Shown here in pieces: positions 1-7,188 of a stretch of 9,911 nt of DNA. Both the position numbers and the translations under genes were made by a program. Position 1 is the stretch's first letter, and each line of letters opens with the position of its first letter. The notes below the pieces were generated by a model. The model was given only the letters and a program-made list of their open reading frames with translations. It searched no databases and was not told where the DNA came from. The DNA is taken from assembly GCA_003525045.1 (NCBI GenBank), contig DQGF01000546.1, forward strand, positions 1-9,911, read 5' to 3'. This DNA is from Pseudomonas sp. (lineage in GTDB: Bacteria > Pseudomonadota > Gammaproteobacteria > Pseudomonadales > Pseudomonadaceae).

Positions 1-154
1 TCTGACAAGGCCGGCCGGTAACCCCAACAAATAAATCCAACGTCCCCCATAAACAGATATGTACTCCAATCAAATACCCGACGCCCCCAGCAACGAATGC
101 GCAGACACACAACAACATGCCCCCAATACGCAGGCCTGTTTTGTTGCGCGTCAT
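1..154 (-). CDS. N-terminus of a small membrane protein (partial, runs off left edge)
   Basis: An open frame starts at an ATG (154-152) and continues without a stop to base 1, giving 51 residues. The peptide has a short basic start (MTRNKTGLR) and then a long hydrophobic run, about residues 10-47, rich in Gly, Val, Leu, Cys and Phe. This suits one or two membrane segments with the N-terminus inside. A possible Shine-Dalgarno AGGA lies about 11 bases upstream, which is rather far. A 14-codon ORF (195-151, starting MSSILEKLTG) ends in the ATGA that begins this gene, so translational coupling is possible. Codon use is less biased than in the neighbours (TTA, GTA and TGT occur). I do not recognise the family, and the reading rests on the open frame and hydrophobicity only. 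Confidence 0.5.
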   Translation of the reverse strand, partial: MTRNKTGLRIGGMLLCVCAFVAGGVGYLIGVHICLWGTLDLFVGVTGRPCQ

Positions 155-211
155 TCTTGACACCGTCCTGTCAGCTTCTCTAGGATGCTGCTCATGCGCC
201 GATTTAAACAG

Positions 212-316
212 CTACTTGCGGGGCGCCAGGTGACTCATCCAGTTGCCGATAGAAGCTTGAAGCAGGCTTCGAAATACCGCTAAAGCGCTGGTTCGGTGTT
301 GCCTCTCACCTGCCAT
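212..316 (-). CDS. Small 34-residue protein of unknown function
   Basis: An ATG at 316-314 opens a 34-codon frame ending in TAG at 214-212. The peptide begins MAGERQHRTSALAVF and ends SIGNWMSHLAPRK. It is basic, with a central amphipathic stretch (ALAVFRSLLQ, residues 11-20) and a Trp at residue 26. The second half uses codons typical of Pseudomonas genes (ATC GGC AAC TGG ATG AGT CAC CTG GCG CCC CGC AAG). That favours real coding over the other two frames of this strand, although one of those also stays open over part of the stretch. No good Shine-Dalgarno is seen, only AAAAAG about 5 bases upstream. It is divergent from the gene at 347 and points toward the membrane protein at the left edge. 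No function can be assigned. Confidence 0.5.
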   Translation of the reverse strand: MAGERQHRTSALAVFRSLLQASIGNWMSHLAPRK

Positions 317-346
317 GCAGACTTTTTGAGGCAGAGACACGACACG

Positions 347-655
347 ATGAATGCACTAAGCCCCGTCATACGCCCCGCGCCGATCACGGCCCATCTGACC
401 CAGCGCAATCCAAAAATCCTGCTTGGCGGCAAACATCAGCCGACGCTCCTGCGTTATCTCGATGGCTGGCCACGTCGCACCGGTGGACCTGCAGCCTTCC
501 TGATCCAGTTTGTCGAAGACGGTGAATCCCTGGCCCGATTTGCCAGCGACAGCTTTGATCTGGCGGTGATTCAATCGCCGAGTTTTGAAGACGCCCCGCA
601 AGTGATCAGGCAACTGATCCGCGTTGCTCGACAAGGGCTGATCCCCCGCCGCTGA
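347..655 (+). CDS. Conserved-looking hypothetical protein, 102 residues
   Basis: I place the start at ATG 347, not at the in-frame GTG 296, because the region before 347 overlaps the divergent 34-codon ORF and its translation is less protein-like. The Shine-Dalgarno is weak (GAGA about 9 bases upstream). The product begins MNALSPVIRPAPITAHLTQ and is soluble, with no signal peptide or membrane segment. The C-terminal half (FDLAVIQSPSFEDAP, then VIRQLIRVARQGLI) recalls the region of a class I methyltransferase that follows the SAM-binding site. The protein is far too short to be a whole methyltransferase and has no glycine-rich SAM motif, so I do not claim that activity. It converges with greB across 17 bases. 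A short inverted repeat, TGAGC 653-657 with GCTCA 671-675, spans the gap without a T-run. Confidence 0.7.
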   Translation: MNALSPVIRPAPITAHLTQRNPKILLGGKHQPTLLRYLDGWPRRTGGPAAFLIQFVEDGESLARFASDSFDLAVIQSPSFEDAPQVIRQLIRVARQGLIPRR

Positions 656-672
656 GCTCAGAGCGCCGCGGC

Positions 673-1170
673 TCAGGGATAGTCGATCGCCACGATATAC
701 ACACACTGCTCGCCGGTTGGCGTCTGGACCCGAACTTCGGCGTCCAGTGCCTTGCCGATCAGAGCGCGCGCCAGCGGTGAATCGATGCTGATCAGGCCCA
801 GCTTCAAGTCCAGCTCATCCGGCCCGACGATGCGATAGCGCGACGCTTTGCCGTCCTCGTCTTCGATGGTGACCCAGGCGCCAAAATAGACCTTGTTCGG
901 ATCGCTCGGCTTCTCGCTGACCACCTTGAGCGCTTCCAGCCGTTTGGTGAGAAAGCGCACGCGACTGTCGATCTCGCGCAGCATTTTCTTCCCGTAGGTG
1001 TACTCGGCGTTCTCGGAGCGATCGCCCTGGGCCGCGGCCTCGCTGACCGACTGCGTGACTTGTGGCCGGCGCACATGCCAGAGCTCATGGAACTCGGCCC
1101 GCATCCGCGCTTCACCCTCGGGGGTGATCAGCGCGGTGCCAGCGGTGCGGGGAGGGCGATAACGGCTCAT
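673..1170 (-). CDS. greB: Transcript cleavage/elongation factor GreB
   Basis: The product has 165 residues and the GreA/GreB layout. GreB enters the secondary channel of RNA polymerase and stimulates cleavage of backtracked RNA, releasing stalled complexes. The N-terminal coiled-coil finger covers roughly residues 14-85 and carries the acidic tip GDRSENAEY (49-57). Asp50 and Glu53 correspond to the residues that place the catalytic metal in this family. The run [19 protein letters not shown] (61-79) is the GreB rather than the GreA version of the second helix. The C-terminal FKBP-like domain follows from about 90 ([15 protein letters not shown]) to the end. It is the last gene of a leftward run, 34 bases behind the ABC permease stop, and no terminator is visible in that gap, so co-transcription is likely. 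The Shine-Dalgarno is weak (AAGAAG). Confidence 0.93.
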   Translation of the reverse strand: MSRYRPPRTAGTALITPEGEARMRAEFHELWHVRRPQVTQSVSEAAAQGDRSENAEYTYGKKMLREIDSRVRFLTKRLEALKVVSEKPSDPNKVYFGAWVTIEDEDGKASRYRIVGPDELDLKLGLISIDSPLARALIGKALDAEVRVQTPTGEQCVYIVAIDYP

Positions 1171-1204
1171 GGCAACTTCTTGTGGTAGAGAAGGCTTGAG
1201 TCTA

Positions 1205-3709
1205 TCAACCCTCGCGCAAGACTGTCAGGGGGCTGGCGTTCAAGGCGCGGCGAGTACCGAATACACCGGCGCCACCGATCAGCACGGCGCCGATCAGCGG
1301 CAGCACCAGCAGCCACGGATGCGGGTGCCAGGGCAGGTCGAAGGCGTAGCGGTAAAGTACCAGGCTCACCAGTTCCGAGCCCAGCGCCGCCAACAAGCCG
1401 CTGACTGCGCCAAGCAAACCGAACTCGATCCGCCGGGCCTTGACCAGCAACTGCCGCTCGGCCCCCAGCGCCCGCAACAAGGCACCTTGGCGAATGCGTT
1501 CGTCCAGGGTCGCTTGCAGGCCGGAGAACAACACCGCCATTCCCGCCGCCAACACGAACAACAGCACGTACTCCACCGCCAGGGTGACCTGGGCGAGGAT
1601 GCTGCGCAGCTGTTCCAGCAAGGCTTCGACTTGCAGAATGGTCACCGCCGGGAAGGACCGGGACAGGTCGACGATCTGTTGATCATGTCCGGCTGCCAGA
1701 TAGAAACTGGTCAGGTAGGTCGCCGGCAAGTCCTTGAGGGTGCCGGGTTGGAAGATCATGAAGAAGTTCGGCTGGAAGTTGTCCCAGTTGATCTCCCGCA
1801 GGCTGGTGACTTTCGCTTCGCGATTGACCCCGCCGACGGTAAACACCATGTGATCGCCCAGCTTGAGCTTCAGGCTTTCGGCGACTTTGCCCTCCACCGA
1901 CACGCCGGGAATCTCATCCGGCGCTTGCTCGGGCCACCAGTTGCCCGCGGTGAGTGTGTTGCCGGCCGGCAGATCCGCCGCCCAGGTCAGGCTCAGGTCG
2001 CGCTGGATCGCCCGATCACCGGTCGAGTCCTTGCTGACGATGTCCTGCACCGGCTCGCCATTGATGCTGATCAGTCGTCCCGGTACCACCGGATACAAGG
2101 GAGCCGATTGCGCCGACAGTTCGATCAACCGATCGGTGAAGGCCTGTTTGTCCGCCGGCAGAATGTTCAGCGCGAAATAGTTTGGCGCGTTTTTCGGCAA
2201 CTGGTTCTGCCAAGTGTCCAGCAATTCGCCACGCAACAAGGCGATCAACGCCATGGACAGCAGAATGAGGCCGAAGGCCAGGGCTTGTCCCGCGGCGGCC
2301 AGCGGATGGCGCAGCAACTGGCCCAACCCGAGGCGCCACGGCAAGGAAGCGCGCGCGAGCATTCGGCGCAGGCTTTTGAGCAGCAGCAACAGCAAACCGC
2401 CCAGCACCAGCGCGGCAATCACGCCACCGCCGAGCAGGGCGAAGGTCAGCAGCAGGTCCAGGCTCAGGCGCCACATGATCAGGCCGAGGGCGCCCAGCGC
2501 CGCGCCGTACACCATCCAGGTGCTGGAGGGAATCGGCAGCATGTCCCGACGCAATACCCGCAATGGCGGAACCCGACCCAGTGCAGCCAGGGGCGGCAAG
2601 GCAAAACCGGCCAGCGCCACCAGCCCGGTGCCGATCCCGGCGATGCCCGGAAACAGGCCTCCCGGTGGCACATCGGTGGGCACCAAGTCATGCAGCAAGG
2701 CGAACAGGCCGAGCTGCGCCAGCCAGCCGATAAAGGCGCCGCTGATACTGGCGAGAAGCCCGAGCACCGTCAGCTGCAAACTGAACAGCACCATGGTTTC
2801 CCGACGGGACAGCCCCAGGCAACGCAACAAGGCGCTGGCATCGAAGCGGCGGGTGGCGAAACGTGTCGCCGACAACGCCACCGCGACACCGGCCAACAGC
2901 ACCGCCACCAGACTGGCCATGTTCAGGTAGCGCTCGGCCTTGCCCAGCGCGCCACCGATCTGCCGATTTCCGTCGCGGGCATCCTGTATGCGCTGGTTGG
3001 CGGCCAGCCCGGGCTTGATCAGTTGCCGATAGGTTTCCAGCGTCTCGGCTTTGCCGCGCCAGAGTTCGCGGTAGCTGACCCGACTGCCGGGTTGCACCAC
3101 GCCGGTCGCCGCGAGGTCACTGAGGTTGATCAGCACTCGCGGCGTGAGACTGTAGAAGTTGCCGGCACGGTCGGGTTCGTAGGTCAGTACGCGTGCCAGT
3201 TTCAGGGTTTTCATACCGACGTCGATGCTGTCGCCGATTTTCAGGTCCAGCGCGGTCAGCAGTCGCCCTTCGACCCAGGCTTCGCCGGGGTTCGGTCCGC
3301 CACCGGATTCTTCCGCGGCGAAGGGCGCGGGGGTGCTTTTCAGTTCGCCGCGCAACGGGTAGACGTCGTCGGCGGCTTTGATACTGGACAGCTGGATGCC
3401 GTTGTCGGTGGCGATGACGCTGGAAAACTCCACCACCTGCGCGTGTTCCAGGCCCAGCTCCACGCCGCTCCTGATCTGTTCGGGGCGTGCCGGCGAGCTG
3501 CCTTCGAGCAGCAGATCGGCGCCGAGAAATTCGGTGGCGCGCAGCATCATGGCGCCATTCAGGCGAGCACCGAAGTAGCCGATGGCGGTACTCGACGCCA
3601 CAGCCACCAGCAAGGCGAAGAACAACACCCGCAGTTCACCGGCGCGGGCGTCGCGCAGCAGTTGGCGGATGGCGAGGCTGAACAGACGCAACAGCGGCAG
3701 GCGTGCCAT
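1205..3709 (-). CDS. ybbP: ABC transporter permease, FtsX/MacB type (YbbP-like)
   Basis: This is an 834-residue inner-membrane protein with a duplicated FtsX plan. One membrane helix near the N-terminus (about 27-47) precedes a large periplasmic domain (about 50-260). A helix at 263-282 begins the first FtsX core, followed by helices near 308-340, 355-377, 397-416, 418-445 and 472-493. A second periplasmic domain (about 500-700) and three C-terminal helices (709-732, 763-788, 799-818) follow. [14 protein letters not shown] (737-750) is the cytoplasmic coupling stretch seen in FtsX-like permeases, and CLGLSRRE (297-304) is its counterpart in the first half. Size and arrangement fit E. coli YbbP. 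The ATG at 3709 shares one base with the TGA of the ATPase gene (TGATG), so translation is probably coupled; a TTG one codon upstream is a less likely start. The substrate is unknown. By family it is probably an envelope mechanotransmission or export system. Confidence 0.92.
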   Translation of the reverse strand: MARLPLLRLFSLAIRQLLRDARAGELRVLFFALLVAVASSTAIGYFGARLNGAMMLRATEFLGADLLLEGSSPARPEQIRSGVELGLEHAQVVEFSSVIATDNGIQLSSIKAADDVYPLRGELKSTPAPFAAEESGGGPNPGEAWVEGRLLTALDLKIGDSIDVGMKTLKLARVLTYEPDRAGNFYSLTPRVLINLSDLAATGVVQPGSRVSYRELWRGKAETLETYRQLIKPGLAANQRIQDARDGNRQIGGALGKAERYLNMASLVAVLLAGVAVALSATRFATRRFDASALLRCLGLSRRETMVLFSLQLTVLGLLASISGAFIGWLAQLGLFALLHDLVPTDVPPGGLFPGIAGIGTGLVALAGFALPPLAALGRVPPLRVLRRDMLPIPSSTWMVYGAALGALGLIMWRLSLDLLLTFALLGGGVIAALVLGGLLLLLLKSLRRMLARASLPWRLGLGQLLRHPLAAAGQALAFGLILLSMALIALLRGELLDTWQNQLPKNAPNYFALNILPADKQAFTDRLIELSAQSAPLYPVVPGRLISINGEPVQDIVSKDSTGDRAIQRDLSLTWAADLPAGNTLTAGNWWPEQAPDEIPGVSVEGKVAESLKLKLGDHMVFTVGGVNREAKVTSLREINWDNFQPNFFMIFQPGTLKDLPATYLTSFYLAAGHDQQIVDLSRSFPAVTILQVEALLEQLRSILAQVTLAVEYVLLFVLAAGMAVLFSGLQATLDERIRQGALLRALGAERQLLVKARRIEFGLLGAVSGLLAALGSELVSLVLYRYAFDLPWHPHPWLLVLPLIGAVLIGGAGVFGTRRALNASPLTVLREG

Positions 3710-4392
3710 CAAGGCTCCAGAGGGGCGACCAGCAGGCCGGCTTCAAGGCGGATCAGGCGCCGGCAGCGATGTGCCAGGCGTTCGTCGTGGGTCACCAGCA
3801 CCAGGGTCGTGCCGCTTTCCTGGTTGAGTTCGAACAGCAGGTCGCTGATGCGCTCGCCGGTGTGGCTGTCGAGGTTGCCGGTGGGTTCATCGGCGAACAA
3901 CACATCCGGTTCTGCGGCAAAGGCGCGGGCGATGGCCACGCGCTGCTGTTCACCACCGGAGAGCTGGCGTGGCGAGTGGGTCAGGCGCTGGCCAAGGCCG
4001 ACTCGTTGCAGCAATTCGGTGGCGCGCTCACGGGCGTCTTTGCGACCGTCGAGCTCCAGCGGCAGCATGACGTTTTCCAGGGCGTTGAGACTGTCGAGCA
4101 GCTGGAATGATTGAAAAACAAAACCGACATGTTCGGCACGGATGCGTGCGCGCTGGTCTTCATCGAGTTGACTCAGGCCTTGCCCGGCGAGGGTGACTTC
4201 GCCGCTGCTAGGCAGGTCGAGGCCGGCCAGCAGGCCGAGGAGGGTGGATTTGCCGGAACCGGAAGCGCCGACGATGGCCAGGCTGTCGCCCTTGTTCAGT
4301 TCCAGGCTGAGTTCGTGCAGGATAGTCAGTTCACCTTCCGCGCTGGAAACCACTTTGCTGAGGTTCTTCGCGGTGAGAATGCTTGCGCCCAT
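3709..4392 (-). CDS. ybbA: ABC transporter ATP-binding protein, LolD/MacB class (YbbA-like)
   Basis: The 227-residue nucleotide-binding subunit powers the adjoining permease. All ABC motifs are intact: Walker [10 protein letters not shown] (42-50), Q-loop Gln94 in FVFQSFQL, signature [14 protein letters not shown] (144-157), Walker [13 protein letters not shown] with catalytic Glu169, and H-loop His202 in VTHDERLAH. The FQSFQLL and DEPTGNLD sequences are typical of the LolD/MacB/FtsE branch. I chose the ATG at 4392 because it gives the standard N-terminus ([13 protein letters not shown]); the upstream extension of the open frame is the reverse strand of tesA. Starting here, the gene lies only 10 bases from the divergent tesA start, the same arrangement as ybbA/tesA in E. 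coli. Its promoter must lie inside tesA. Confidence 0.95.
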   Translation of the reverse strand: MGASILTAKNLSKVVSSAEGELTILHELSLELNKGDSLAIVGASGSGKSTLLGLLAGLDLPSSGEVTLAGQGLSQLDEDQRARIRAEHVGFVFQSFQLLDSLNALENVMLPLELDGRKDARERATELLQRVGLGQRLTHSPRQLSGGEQQRVAIARAFAAEPDVLFADEPTGNLDSHTGERISDLLFELNQESGTTLVLVTHDERLAHRCRRLIRLEAGLLVAPLEP

Positions 4393-4402
4393 GGAGAATC
4401 CG

Positions 4403-5008
4403 ATGCGAGTGTGGTTTTTGAGTGCTGGCCTGGCCTTGATGTGCATGGCCCAGAACGCAGCGGCGGGTACAGTCCTGATCGTTGGCGATAGTATCAGCGC
4501 GGGTTTCGGACTGGATACCCGCTTGGGGTGGGTGTCGCTGCTGGAGCAACGGCTCAGGCGCGAAGGTTTCGACGATAAGGTGATCAACGCGTCCATCAGC
4601 GGCGACACCAGTGCCGGAGGCCAGGCGCGCCTGCCGGCGCTGCTTGCAGAGCATAAGCCTGAGCTGGTAATCCTTGAGTTGGGTGGCAATGACGGACTGC
4701 GCGGAATGCTGCCAACGCAATTGCAACAAAACCTTGCGTCGATGATCGACAGCTCCCGCGCCAGTGGTGCCAAGGTGCTGTTGCTTGGCATGCAATTGCC
4801 ACCCAACTACGGTGAGCGCTACACCAAGGCCTTCGCCGAGGTTTACAGCAAGGTTGCGACAGAGAAAAAGATCCCGCTGGTGCCGTTTTTTCTCGACGGT
4901 GTAGGCGGTCATCCGGACTTGATGCAGGCCGACGGCTTGCACCCGGCTGCGGGGGCCCAGGACAAGTTGCTGGAAAATGTCTGGCCAGCACTGAAACCGC
5001 TGCTTTGA
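4403..5008 (+). CDS. tesA: Arylesterase / acyl-CoA thioesterase I / lysophospholipase L1, TesA
   Basis: This is a 201-residue periplasmic SGNH (GDSL) hydrolase. A signal peptide occupies about residues 1-21 (MRVWFLSAGLALMCMAQNAA). The four SGNH blocks are present: block I VGDSIS with nucleophile Ser30, block II ISGDTS with Gly67, block III GGND with Asn96, and block V DGLH with Asp177 and His180. The family hydrolyses aryl and short acyl esters, acyl-CoA thioesters and lysophospholipids; NASISGDTS and LELGGNDGLRG match E. coli TesA closely. The start at 4403 has GGAG (4393-4396) six bases upstream. An in-frame ATG at 4391 would give four more residues but has poorer spacing and would leave no gap to the divergent ATPase gene. 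The promoter probably lies within the first part of that gene. Confidence 0.95.
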   Translation: MRVWFLSAGLALMCMAQNAAAGTVLIVGDSISAGFGLDTRLGWVSLLEQRLRREGFDDKVINASISGDTSAGGQARLPALLAEHKPELVILELGGNDGLRGMLPTQLQQNLASMIDSSRASGAKVLLLGMQLPPNYGERYTKAFAEVYSKVATEKKIPLVPFFLDGVGGHPDLMQADGLHPAAGAQDKLLENVWPALKPLL

Positions 5009-5064
5009 CGCTTTTCTAGCGGTCGCGTTTCGGCTAAGGTGGCGCCCCCGATTTGGAGCCCCCG

Positions 5065-5358
5065 ATGCCGCGTCCCGCCTGGTCACTTTTTGCCTACCAA
5101 CTGATCGAGCCAGACGAACAGCTGGATCTGTTCGCCTGCCAGGAAGTGCGGGTACATCTGGTGACCCGTCAGCTGGAGTTGGGCGGCTCGGCGGACCGGA
5201 CCTTGTGCGGCAGCCTGTTGCCCGCACAGCCACGCTGGTCGAGCGTCGACCGCCGAGTGTTCCAGGATCAGCGCCTGTGCTCGCTGTGCCGGGCCATTCT
5301 GGAATCGCAGAAACGCGGCACATCGCCGATCTGGCCAGAATTGCGCTTCGAGCTCTAG
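5065..5358 (+). CDS. Small hypothetical protein with a CxxC pair, 97 residues
   Basis: The start at ATG 5065 is supported by GGAG (5055-5058) six bases upstream. The product, MPRPAWSLFAYQLIEPDEQL at its N-terminus, is soluble with no signal peptide. It has four cysteines: Cys25, Cys48, and a CSLC pair (72 and 75). This leaves open a metal-binding or zinc-ribbon-like fold, but the spacing matches no motif I can name. It follows tesA by 56 bases in the same direction. A TAAGGT hexamer (5035-5040) in that gap could be part of a promoter, but no good -35 box accompanies it, so read-through from tesA is just as likely. In P. aeruginosa a hypothetical gene occupies the same place between tesA and the L,D-transpeptidase, which supports a real gene. 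Function is unknown. Confidence 0.75.
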   Translation: MPRPAWSLFAYQLIEPDEQLDLFACQEVRVHLVTRQLELGGSADRTLCGSLLPAQPRWSSVDRRVFQDQRLCSLCRAILESQKRGTSPIWPELRFEL

Positions 5359-5360
5359 GG

Positions 5361-5386
5361 CCCCTTCGCGAGCAAGCCCGTCCCAT
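5361..5386. repeat. Degenerate single REP element
   Basis: The stretch CCCCTTCGCGAGCAAGCCCG followed by TCCCA matches the familiar Pseudomonas REP core, which normally continues as CGCTCC. Here two bases appear to be missing after CCCG, and no inverted partner is present nearby. It starts two bases after the stop of the 97-residue gene, a usual location for such elements. It is probably a decayed single copy. Confidence 0.65.
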
Positions 5387-5487
5387 GCCTTGCATCGCCT
5401 GTAACAGTCGCGACCTCCCCGAAATAACGGACGCCAGTGTACAATTGCGTTTTTATACCCTTGTCGATCATGCGAAGGATTTTCCGG

Positions 5488-6459
5488 ATGTTGCCGCGTT
5501 TTCCTGCCGTCACCCGCAGCCTGACCCTTGCCGCCCTGTGCGTCGCGGGTCCGGTTGCAGCATTGGAGCTGCCCCTGCCACCGCCCGGTGAAGACATCGT
5601 CGGCCAGGTGCAAGTGATCAAGGCCAAGTACGAAGACACCTTTGCCGATCTTGGTACCACCTACGACCTGGGCTATTCGGAGATGGTCGCGGCCAACCCC
5701 GGGGTCGATCCATGGTTGCCGGGCGCCGGCACCGAAATCGTGCTGCCGACGCGCTTCATCCTGCCGCCGGGCCCGCGTGAAGGCATCGTCATCAACCTGG
5801 CCGAGTACCGCCTCTATTACTTCCCGAAAGACCGGGACGTGGTCTACACCTATCCGCTGGGTATCGGCCGCGAAGGCTGGGGTTCGCCGATTGCCCATAC
5901 CAGCATTATCGCCAAGACGCCGAACCCGACCTGGACGCCTCCAGCGTCGATCAAGGCCGAGCACGCCGCCGATGGCGATCCGTTGCCGAACGTGGTGCCG
6001 GCAGGCCCCGACAACCCGCTGGGACCGTTCAAGTTCACCCTGGGCACCCCGGGCTACCTGATCCACGGATCGAACAAGAAGTTCGGCATTGGCATGCGCA
6101 CCAGCCACGGTTGCTTCCGCATGTTCAACAACAACGTGCTGGAAATGGCGGACATGGTGCCGGTAGGTACGTCGGTACGCATCCTCAGCGATCCGTACAA
6201 ATTCGGCATCAGTGGCGGCAAGGTTTATCTGGAAGCGCACACGCCGCTGGACGACAACGGCAACCCGTCGGTGGTGGACAAGCACACCGCGGTGATCAAT
6301 GCGATGCTCAAACGCGAGGACATCACCAACAACCTGCGCATGAACTGGGATGTGGTCCGCGACGTAGTGGCTGCCGAAGACGGCCTGCCGGTGGAAATCG
6401 GCGTGCCGGACGCCTCGGCGCCTATGGTGACGAGCACACCGATCGATCCACTGCAGTAA
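5488..6459 (+). CDS. L,D-transpeptidase (ErfK/YbiS/YcfS/YnhG family) with LysM-like domain
   Basis: The 323-residue periplasmic enzyme would cross-link peptidoglycan through mDAP or attach a Braun-type lipoprotein to it. A signal peptide covers about residues 1-25, with likely cleavage after GPVAA. A LysM-like domain follows (about 38-87, including NPGVDPWLPGAGTEIVLP). The YkuD catalytic domain (about 98-235) has the signature HGSNKKFGIGMRTSHGCFRM, with His193, His207 and nucleophile Cys209. A tail of about 85 residues follows. I chose ATG 5488 because AAGGA (5475-5479) lies eight bases upstream; ATG 5470 lacks a ribosome-binding site. The 129-base gap before it contains the REP fragment and a TACAAT hexamer (5440-5445) that could be a -10 box, though no matching -35 is clear. 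It is convergent with oprI, whose C-terminal lysine is the type of residue such enzymes link. Confidence 0.93.
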   Translation: MLPRFPAVTRSLTLAALCVAGPVAALELPLPPPGEDIVGQVQVIKAKYEDTFADLGTTYDLGYSEMVAANPGVDPWLPGAGTEIVLPTRFILPPGPREGIVINLAEYRLYYFPKDRDVVYTYPLGIGREGWGSPIAHTSIIAKTPNPTWTPPASIKAEHAADGDPLPNVVPAGPDNPLGPFKFTLGTPGYLIHGSNKKFGIGMRTSHGCFRMFNNNVLEMADMVPVGTSVRILSDPYKFGISGGKVYLEAHTPLDDNGNPSVVDKHTAVINAMLKREDITNNLRMNWDVVRDVVAAEDGLPVEIGVPDASAPMVTSTPIDPLQ

Positions 6460-6473
6460 TGCTTGAAAAGAAC

Positions 6474-6506
6474 CCGCCGATGCTGACCGCGTCGGCGGTT
6501 TTTTTT
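6474..6506 (+). terminator. Intrinsic terminator of the L,D-transpeptidase gene
   Basis: A seven-base-pair GC-rich stem, CCGCCGA (6474-6480) with TCGGCGG (6492-6498), encloses an 11-base loop and is followed directly by eight T residues (6499-6506). It begins 14 bases after the stop codon. Confidence 0.88.
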
Positions 6507-6526
6507 GCCTGCAGGAAACACCAGGC

Positions 6527-6558
6527 AAAAAAAAGCCGACCCATGAATGGGTCGGCTT
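6527..6558 (-). terminator. Intrinsic terminator of oprI
   Basis: A perfect stem, AAGCCGACCCA (6533-6543) with TGGGTCGGCTT (6548-6558), has a four-base TGAA loop. Read on the minus strand it is followed by a T-run copied from the A tract 6527-6534. It lies 21 bases past the oprI stop. The long perfect stem suits a very heavily transcribed gene. Confidence 0.92.
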
Positions 6559-6579
6559 GGTAACAATCCCGAAGGACTA

Positions 6580-6831
6580 TTACTTGCGGCTAGCTTTTTC
6601 CAGCATGCGCAGAGCACGCTCGTTAGCTTCGTCAGCAGTCTGTTGTGCTTTTTGAGCAGCAGCCAGAGCTTCATCAGCTTTACGGTAAGCTTCGTCTGCA
6701 CGAGCTTGGGAGCGAGCTGCTGCGTCTTCGGTAGCAGTCAGACGTGCTTCGGTTTCTTTCGATACGCTGCTGCAACCGGTAGCCAGAACTGCGGCCAGAG
6801 CCAGAGCAGAGAATTTCAGAACGTTGTTCAT
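6580..6831 (-). CDS. oprI: Major outer-membrane lipoprotein I, OprI (Braun/Lpp-like)
   Basis: The 83-residue precursor gives a 64-residue lipoprotein. The signal peptide ends in the lipobox LATGC, with Cys20 as the lipidated residue. The mature part is almost entirely helical and rich in Ala, Glu, Arg and Lys ([20 protein letters not shown], 26-45, and following), as expected of the trimeric coiled coil of Lpp-type proteins. It ends in Ser-Arg-Lys, and Lys83 is the candidate attachment point to mDAP. Sequence and length match OprI of P. aeruginosa apart from a few substitutions such as SSVSK. AAGGGG (6843-6838) lies six bases before the start. Codons are strongly biased to U-ending forms (GCT, CGT) plus GAA and AAA, unlike the C/G-ending neighbours, which is a mark of very high expression. 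Confidence 0.98.
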   Translation of the reverse strand: MNNVLKFSALALAAVLATGCSSVSKETEARLTATEDAAARSQARADEAYRKADEALAAAQKAQQTADEANERALRMLEKASRK

Positions 6832-6951
6832 CGTGTTCCCCTTCAAGGACTTTCTATTTAGTAGCTGTCTCCTCAGAGTGAGGAAATGGCCGGCGTACAT
6901 ACTACCCATTACTTCTAGTAAGTAAACTGACGAGTAGCAAGAAGCAAAAAA

Positions 6952-6980
6952 ATTGTAGGCTTTGATTCTTTTTCGAGCAA
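6952..6980 (-). promoter_or_regulatory. Sigma-70-type promoter of oprI
   Basis: On the minus strand, TTGCTC (6980-6975) and TACAAT (6957-6952) are separated by exactly 17 bases, each matching the consensus in at least four of six positions. The 30 bases upstream (about 6981-7010) are A/T-rich, like an UP element. Transcription would start near 6945 and give a leader of about 114 bases before the oprI ATG. Confidence 0.7.
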
Positions 6981-7010
6981 CTTTTAACTGCATTGTTTAA
7001 AAAATATCCA

Positions 7011-7188
7011 GCTGCAAGGCCCGATCTGAGCGAGCCGGCGTTAAAAAGTTGCCCATGCTCGCGGCTGTTTCCCGGGTCTGGCTAAAGTCTATCTATATGA
7101 TTCCGTCTACACTTTTGTTCGGGTTTTGCGCGATGCGTCTCATATCTTTCTCCTAGTTGAGGTGACTTTAACGAGGGGCGTTCGTCTT
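7011..7188. other. Intergenic stretch without a recognised gene
   Basis: Between the oprI promoter region and the broken gene at 7189 I see no supported coding sequence. A possible hairpin pairs GCGAGC near 7031 with GCTCGC near 7057. A 19-codon ORF from ATG 7097 (MIPSTLLFGF...) has no ribosome-binding site. A promoter for the rightward genes is expected here, but none is convincing. Confidence 0.5.

Noticed and set aside
1169..4114. 981-codon open frame on the plus strand, very rich in Gln, Gly and Arg
   Set aside because: It is the antisense shadow of the permease and ATPase genes, both of which have complete family motifs on the minus strand. Its composition is a by-product of their codon bias.
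4393..4806. N-terminal extension of the ATPase frame to a 365-residue protein
   Set aside because: The extension is the complement of tesA and lies outside the ABC domain; [10 protein letters not shown] is the normal family start.
5083..6528. 481-codon minus-strand frame across the 97-residue gene and L,D-transpeptidase
   Set aside because: The plus strand carries a YkuD catalytic motif, signal peptide and ribosome-binding sites. The minus translation has no recognisable domain.
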